From positions 7,472 through 16,828 of the forward strand of contig CAJUQU010000060.1 in the NCBI GenBank assembly GCA_910588595.1: 9,357 nucleotides of DNA, given 5' to 3'. Of this stretch, positions 6,160-9,357 are shown piece by piece. Within the stretch, counting starts at the first letter, position 1; each line of letters begins with the position of its first letter. A model generated the notes under the pieces. It had not been told where the DNA came from and did no database searches. It saw only the letters and a list, made by a program, of their open reading frames with translations. The position numbers were made by a program, and so were the translations under genes. Source of the stretch: an uncultured Lachnospiraceae bacterium. Lineage in GTDB: Bacteria > Bacillota_A > Clostridia > Lachnospirales > Lachnospiraceae.

Positions 6160-6948
6160 TCAATTTCTGACTCTCCGAAGTACCTCATCAAAGGCAAGTT
6201 CTCCGCCAAAAAGGTCAAGCGCACTCCCGATCGTCACGTTGATCTTTCCTCCGCCAAGCACTCTCAGCAGTTCGATATCCTCATAGCTATGCACGCCGCC
6301 TGCATATGTGATCGCATTCCTGTCAGGACTGACACACCACTTTCCAAGCTGCCTGACAAGCATCTGTTCGATCCCCTGGCTCTTTCCCTCGACATCTACC
6401 GCATGGATCAGGAACTCATCACAGTAGTCCGTCAGCATGTCAAGCGTACTGTCATCAACCCTTTCCTCCGTAAACTTCTGCCAACGGTCCGTCACAATAT
6501 AATAACACCCATTTCTCATCCGACAGCTCAGATCCAGCACCAGATGCTCTTTTCCCACTGTCTGACAGATTTTGTCCAGATGCTTCCTATTGATGTGACC
6601 ATCCTGAAACACGTAGGAAGTCACGATCACATGGGATGCACCTGCCTCAAGATAAGCCGCTGCATTGTCAGCATTGACCCCTCCGCCGACCTGAAGACCT
6701 CCGGGATACGCAGATAGCGCAGCGAACGCCTGCGCTCTGTCAGCCTCATAATAAGGGCTGGATGCGGGGTTTAGGAGAATAATGTGCCCTCCTCTTATCC
6801 CATTTTGCCGATATAGCTGTGCGTAGTATTCAGCGCCCTTCGCCGCCACAAAATTCTCTGTGGCGAGGTCGTCTTGATCCTCAAGTGAGCTTCCAATGAT
6901 CTGCTTTACCTGGCCGTTATGTATATCGATACATGGTCGAAATTCCAT
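6160..6948 (-). CDS. hisA: Phosphoribosylformimino-5-aminoimidazole carboxamide ribotide isomerase, eukaryotic type (HisA/HIS6)
   Basis: Cytoplasmic isomerase of histidine biosynthesis that converts ProFAR to PRFAR, a TIM-barrel fold. The 262-residue sequence follows the eukaryotic-type (HIS6) form rather than ordinary bacterial HisA: RPCIDIHNGQVKQI at the N-terminus with candidate catalytic Asp8, LQVGGGVNADN (85-95), VIVTSYVFQDG, LVLDLSCR with second candidate Asp139, TDRWQKFT, EFLIHAVDVEGK (178-189), YAGGV and TIGSALDLFGG (239-249). The GGG and AGG segments are the two phosphate-binding loops. The start is ATG 6948, with GGAGG a few bases upstream; a GTG four codons earlier overlaps that site. 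The gene follows dapB by 26 nt and no other his genes are in the window. It therefore looks co-transcribed with dapA-dapB under a lysine riboswitch. HisF was considered but the sequence matches HIS6 much better. Confidence 0.93.
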   Translation of the reverse strand: MEFRPCIDIHNGQVKQIIGSSLEDQDDLATENFVAAKGAEYYAQLYRQNGIRGGHIILLNPASSPYYEADRAQAFAALSAYPGGLQVGGGVNADNAAAYLEAGASHVIVTSYVFQDGHINRKHLDKICQTVGKEHLVLDLSCRMRNGCYYIVTDRWQKFTEERVDDSTLDMLTDYCDEFLIHAVDVEGKSQGIEQMLVRQLGKWCVSPDRNAITYAGGVHSYEDIELLRVLGGGKINVTIGSALDLFGGELAFDEVLRRVRN

Positions 6949-6974
6949 CGAAACCTCCACAATAACATACGTTA

Positions 6975-7727
6975 TTATACAACATCCTTCATATCATATC
7001 TGCCCGCAGGTTTTCCTTTCAGGAACTTTGCTGCCTGAACCGCACCCTTTCCAAAAAGAGCCTTGGAATATGCCCTATGAGAAAATGTGATCACTTCGTC
7101 CTCACCGGCAAAGATCACCTCATGATCACCTACGATCGTTCCACCTCTCACTGCACTGATACCGATCTCCTTGTCTGTCCTCTTTGCCCTCACCTGGCTT
7201 CTGTCATAGACATACTCATACTCATTGCCAAACGCTTCATTGATGCTGTCGGCAAGCGCGAGCGCCGTTCCGCTCGGCGCATCGACTTTGAGATTGTGAT
7301 GCTTTTCCACGATCTCAACATCAAATCCAGAGGGAAGCAGTATCTGCGCTGCCTCCCTCAATATCTTAAACAGCATATTGATGCCGAGCGACATGTTCGC
7401 CGATCTGAGTACTGCCACTTTTCTAGAAGCCTCCTCAACATGTGCAAGCTGTGCCTCAGAGAGACCTGTGGTACAGAGCACACACGGGAGCTGCTTCTCC
7501 ACGCAGTAGTCAAGAAGCCCGTCAACCGTCTGCGTCACACAGAAATCGATCACGACATCCGCCGCAACATCACACTCTGCAATACTCGGAAACACAGGGT
7601 ACGCATTTTTGATATGATCAGACGTATCCACGCCTGCCACGATCTCGATCTCTGGATCTGACGCAATGATCCCCGTTATCATCTGACCCATTTTGCCGTT
7701 ACAACCATGCATTATCACCTTTGTCAT
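6975..7727 (-). CDS. dapB: 4-hydroxy-tetrahydrodipicolinate reductase
   Basis: Second step of the diaminopimelate/lysine branch: NAD(P)H-dependent reduction of 4-hydroxy-tetrahydrodipicolinate to tetrahydrodipicolinate, in the cytoplasm. The 250-residue length is usual for the family. The N-terminal Rossmann fold shows HGCNGKMGQ with Gly8, Gly11 and Gly14, and DVVIDFC followed by CTTGLS (85-90). The catalytic and substrate loop is EKHHNLKVDAPSGTA (141-155), with His143, His144 and Lys147. A second signature is RGGTIVGDHEVIF (194-206), followed by FSHRAYS and FGKGAVQAAKFL. ATG 7727 has AAAGGA 7 nt upstream. It follows dapA by 46 nt without a terminator and precedes hisA by 26 nt, so the three genes appear to form an operon. 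No key residue is missing. Confidence 0.97.
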   Translation of the reverse strand: MTKVIMHGCNGKMGQMITGIIASDPEIEIVAGVDTSDHIKNAYPVFPSIAECDVAADVVIDFCVTQTVDGLLDYCVEKQLPCVLCTTGLSEAQLAHVEEASRKVAVLRSANMSLGINMLFKILREAAQILLPSGFDVEIVEKHHNLKVDAPSGTALALADSINEAFGNEYEYVYDRSQVRAKRTDKEIGISAVRGGTIVGDHEVIFAGEDEVITFSHRAYSKALFGKGAVQAAKFLKGKPAGRYDMKDVV

Positions 7728-7773
7728 TTTCTTATCCTTTCACCTTGTCGCCCGTATACGATCGATCCTGTCA

Positions 7774-8661
7774 TCAAAGAAGACCGTAATTCTTCATCGC
7801 TACCTCAAGCTTTGCAGCTGTTGCATCTTCCATCTCTGTCAGGGGCCGTCTCAATGGTCCCGCCTCGAGTCCCATCAGGTTCATCGCCTTTTTGACAGGT
7901 ATCGGATTGACTTCGCTGAACAGTGCGGTGATCAGATCGATCGCCTCAAGCTGCAGTTTTGCGCTCTCCTCAATCTCCCCTGCAAAATACTTTGCACAGA
8001 TATCATGTGTCTGTTGCGGTGCGATATTGGAGAGAACAGAGATGACACCCTTTGCGCCCAGCGACATAAACGGAACGATCTGATTGTCATTTCCCGAATA
8101 TACATCCACCTTCCCCTTTGCGAGTGCCATCAGCTTTGCATACTGGATAAAGTTATCCGTCGCATCCTTCACGCCCACAATGTTCGGTTCCTCCTCACAC
8201 AATGAGACGATCGTCTCCGGAAGGAGATTCACACCGCCGGTCCTCCCTGGAATATTGTACAGTATGACAGGGATATGTACCGCCTGCGCGATCAGCTTAA
8301 AATGTTCTTTCAGTCCCTTCTGGGTAGCCTTGTTGTAGTAAGGCGTAACTACCAGCAGACCGTCAGCGCCTGCCTTCTCCGCCTCCTGCGAGAGATAGAT
8401 CGCTGTCTGGGTGCAGTTTGAACCAGTTCCGGCAACCACAGGGATTCTCCTGTTGACCTGCTTCACACAGAAACGGATGCATTCCAAATGCTCATCATGT
8501 GTGAGCGTGGAAGCCTCACCTGTCGTTCCGCACACAATGATCGCATCTGTATTGTTTGCGATCTGAAACTCGATCAGCTTTGCAAATGCCTCATAATTTA
8601 CTTCCCCGTTCGGTTTCATCGGTGTGACGATCGCAACACCTGCTCCTTTGAATATAGACAT
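7774..8661 (-). CDS. dapA: 4-hydroxy-tetrahydrodipicolinate synthase
   Basis: First committed enzyme of the diaminopimelate/lysine pathway; it condenses pyruvate with aspartate semialdehyde in the cytoplasm. The 295-residue TIM barrel has the full active site: GTTGE (45-49, Thr46 and Thr47), TPYYN with Tyr109, LYNIPGRTG with Tyr135 and Arg140, and GVKDAT with the Schiff-base Lys165. SGNDN (189-193) and GAKGVISVLSN also match. ATG 8661 is chosen because AAGGAGG (8670-8676) lies 8 nt upstream and the N-terminus MSIFKGAGVAIVTP is canonical. The open frame continues 78 codons upstream, but that stretch is the riboswitch leader, not coding sequence. It is first in an apparent dapA-dapB-hisA operon, and its expression should fall when lysine is abundant through the leader terminator. 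Confidence 0.97.
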   Translation of the reverse strand: MSIFKGAGVAIVTPMKPNGEVNYEAFAKLIEFQIANNTDAIIVCGTTGEASTLTHDEHLECIRFCVKQVNRRIPVVAGTGSNCTQTAIYLSQEAEKAGADGLLVVTPYYNKATQKGLKEHFKLIAQAVHIPVILYNIPGRTGGVNLLPETIVSLCEEEPNIVGVKDATDNFIQYAKLMALAKGKVDVYSGNDNQIVPFMSLGAKGVISVLSNIAPQQTHDICAKYFAGEIEESAKLQLEAIDLITALFSEVNPIPVKKAMNLMGLEAGPLRRPLTEMEDATAAKLEVAMKNYGLL

Positions 8662-8748
8662 AACATATTCCTCCTTATATATTTTTAGGAAATCGTGCCG
8701 GGAAGACTCTCCCTGCCCGCAGCGTGCGCCCTGCACAGGGCTGCACAT

Positions 8749-8784
8749 AAAAGAAAACCGATCATCTACACAATAGATGGTCGG
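8749..8784 (-). terminator. Riboswitch-controlled intrinsic terminator in the dapA leader
   Basis: On the minus strand CCGACCATCTA (8784-8774) pairs with TAGATGATCGG (8768-8758), with one C/A mismatch and a 5-nt loop, followed by TTTTCTTTT. It lies about 55 nt beyond the lysine aptamer and about 90 nt before dapA. The 5' arm contains CCATCT (8780-8775), which can instead pair with AGATGG (8853-8848) near the aptamer 3' end. That offers a simple antiterminator. The alternative pairing is inference. Confidence 0.85.
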
Positions 8785-8838
8785 AATCATACCTTCAAAA
8801 ATGCTGTCCGCCCAGGATCTCCGGCTCCAGCTGAAAAA

Positions 8839-9034
8839 GATAGCTCTCCATCTGTTGATGACAGTCATACAGCTCTTAACTGCATGCCCAAGCAAAGGCT
8901 CTCAGGCTGCCCCTGCTTTCGGCGTCTTTTCCTTTCCTTCTCACATATACGGTTCCTGACACCTGAGGAACTGTTCAAAATGATTCCTGACAATCCCTAA
9001 CTGAAAAGTACTGATAAAAAACGCAACCTCTATC
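8839..9034 (-). promoter_or_regulatory. Lysine riboswitch aptamer (L box)
   Basis: The minus-strand leader RNA matches the lysine riboswitch. P1 is formed by GATAG (9034-9030) and CTATC (8843-8839). Conserved elements appear in the expected order: AGAGGTTGCG just after the P1 5' strand, ATCAGTA (9015-9009), GAAAGG (8936-8931), CGCCGAA followed by an AGCA...TGCT stem (about 8924-8892), GCATGCA, and GGAGAGCTATC closing the aptamer. At about 196 nt it is near the usual size. It sits between a consensus promoter and a terminator ahead of dapA, a known target class in Firmicutes. Lysine binding should favour the terminator and shut off dapA, dapB and probably hisA. Identification is from remembered consensus, not a covariance search. 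Confidence 0.93.
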
Positions 9035-9062
9035 CAATCTTTCACTCTTCTTATGCCTTTTT

Positions 9063-9091
9063 ATTATATATCTTAACATGCGCACTGTCAA
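9063..9091 (-). promoter_or_regulatory. Perfect-consensus sigma-A promoter of the dapA-dapB-hisA operon
   Basis: The minus strand reads TTGACA (9086-9091), a 17-nt spacer and TATAAT (9063-9068), a full match to consensus. The predicted start is near 9056, giving a leader of about 395 nt that holds the riboswitch and its terminator. Such a strong promoter suits a gene regulated mainly after initiation. Confidence 0.92.
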
Positions 9092-9117
9092 CTAATAAAT
9101 CACACACCCAATCACAT

Positions 9118-9145
9118 AAAGGAGCCATAACTACATGACTCCTTT
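9118..9145 (-). terminator. Intrinsic terminator after the adenosyltransferase gene
   Basis: On the minus strand AAAGGAGTCAT (9145-9135) pairs with ATGGCTCCTTT (9128-9118), including one G/U wobble, around a 6-nt loop. It starts 5 nt after the stop of the right-edge gene. The T-run is short (TTTATG), so strength is moderate. Confidence 0.7.
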
Positions 9146-9149
9146 GCCG

Positions 9150-9357
9150 TTAATATATCTTATAATTGACTGCCTCGATCTTATAGATCTCATCAGCCAG
9201 CTGGCACACATCATCGTTGAGCCGTATCCCGGTCAGGATAATGTCCACATCGTCGGACCTTGCCTCCAGGATATGACTTAAATCTTCAATCGTTATGATA
9301 CCTTTATCGATCAGTCCAAGTACCTCATCTAGGATCAACAGACCGCACTCCCCGGTC
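9150..9357 (-). CDS. Cob(I)yrinic acid a,c-diamide / cob(I)alamin adenosyltransferase, CobO/BtuR type (5' end beyond the window)
   Basis: Cytoplasmic enzyme that adds the 5'-deoxyadenosyl group from ATP to reduced corrinoid in cobalamin synthesis or salvage. Only the last 68 residues are present; the gene continues past the right edge. The visible part has the Walker B-like LLILDEV, then GLIDKGIITIEDL, ARSDDVDIILTG and DEIYKIEAVNY, which follow the CobO/BtuR C-terminal half. The family is about 170-200 residues, so roughly 100-130 residues with the Walker A P-loop lie outside the window. The usual LTGR reads LTGIR here, and the tail ends soon after VNYKIY, slightly shorter than many homologues. 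A terminator follows, separating it from the lysine operon. With so little sequence, the family is likely but the exact substrate form is not decided. Confidence 0.82.
   Translation of the reverse strand, partial: TGECGLLILDEVLGLIDKGIITIEDLSHILEARSDDVDIILTGIRLNDDVCQLADEIYKIEAVNYKIY

Noticed and set aside
6115..6717. Plus-strand frame of 200 codons opposite hisA
   Set aside because: It begins inside the terminator hairpin and is antisense to strong HIS6 motifs.
7077..7661. Plus-strand frame of 194 codons opposite dapB
   Set aside because: Antisense shadow of dapB; no ribosome binding site or domain.
7693..8205. Plus-strand frame of 170 codons opposite dapA
   Set aside because: Antisense shadow of dapA; composition does not look like a natural protein.
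8662..8895. In-frame N-terminal extension of dapA by 78 codons
   Set aside because: The stretch is the riboswitch leader with a terminator hairpin; the extension has no relation to DapA, and AAGGAGG marks the ATG at 8661.
8695..9000. Plus-strand frame of 101 codons across the riboswitch
   Set aside because: The sequence is explained by aptamer and terminator structure on the other strand.
8839..9034. T-box or SAM riboswitch as the dapA leader element
   Set aside because: No T-box core sequence was seen, while the AGAGGTTGCG, CGCCGAA and closing CTATC elements fit the lysine class in order.
1..9357. Mobile element, CRISPR array, phage or defence island
   Set aside because: No transposase, integrase, regular spaced repeats or defence-type genes were visible; the gene set is ordinary chromosomal.

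Overview
The window looks like chromosomal DNA from an anaerobic Firmicute of the Clostridia, most likely Lachnospiraceae-like. The evidence is moderate GC content, strong GGAGG ribosome binding sites, consensus sigma-A promoters with 17-bp spacers, and a gene set typical of the group (DUF1836 protein, YerC-type TrpR-like regulator, lysine riboswitch, L,D-transpeptidase). The assignment is inferred from gene content, not from a marker gene. No mobile element, CRISPR array, rRNA or tRNA was seen.

Layout. Positions 1-1880 (minus) hold most of a PcrA/UvrD-type helicase gene that runs off the left edge; its promoter contains an inverted repeat. Divergent to it is a lipoprotein substrate-binding protein of the nitrate/sulfonate/taurine ABC class (2029-3054, plus), with no permease or ATPase gene beside it. 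A bidirectional terminator separates it from a convergent secreted L,D-transpeptidase (3106-3996, minus). Further right on the minus strand are a small protein of unknown family (4115-4492) and a DUF1836 protein (4575-5219), each with its own promoter. A divergent intergenic region carries the promoters for DUF1836 (minus) and yerC (5455-5760, plus), with a palindrome at the expected yerC transcription start. A cold-shock protein gene (5895-6095, plus) follows, then another bidirectional terminator.

The right third is a minus-strand biosynthetic unit: consensus promoter (9063-9091), lysine riboswitch aptamer (8839-9034), intrinsic terminator (8749-8784), then dapA, dapB and a eukaryotic-type hisA with 46- and 26-nt gaps and no terminator until 6106-6140. 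The 3' end of a CobO/BtuR-type corrinoid adenosyltransferase gene, with its own terminator, fills the right edge.

How it works together. DapA and DapB perform the first two committed steps from aspartate semialdehyde towards diaminopimelate and lysine, and the riboswitch should stop their transcription when lysine is plentiful. HisA, a histidine-pathway isomerase, lies downstream in the same apparent transcript, so lysine may also affect a histidine gene; this is the most notable arrangement here. Diaminopimelate also links this unit loosely to the L,D-transpeptidase, which acts on peptidoglycan. I did not find a clearly new multi-gene system. The best candidates for a second look are the lysine-controlled eukaryotic-type hisA, the yerC palindrome and the unclassified 125-residue protein.
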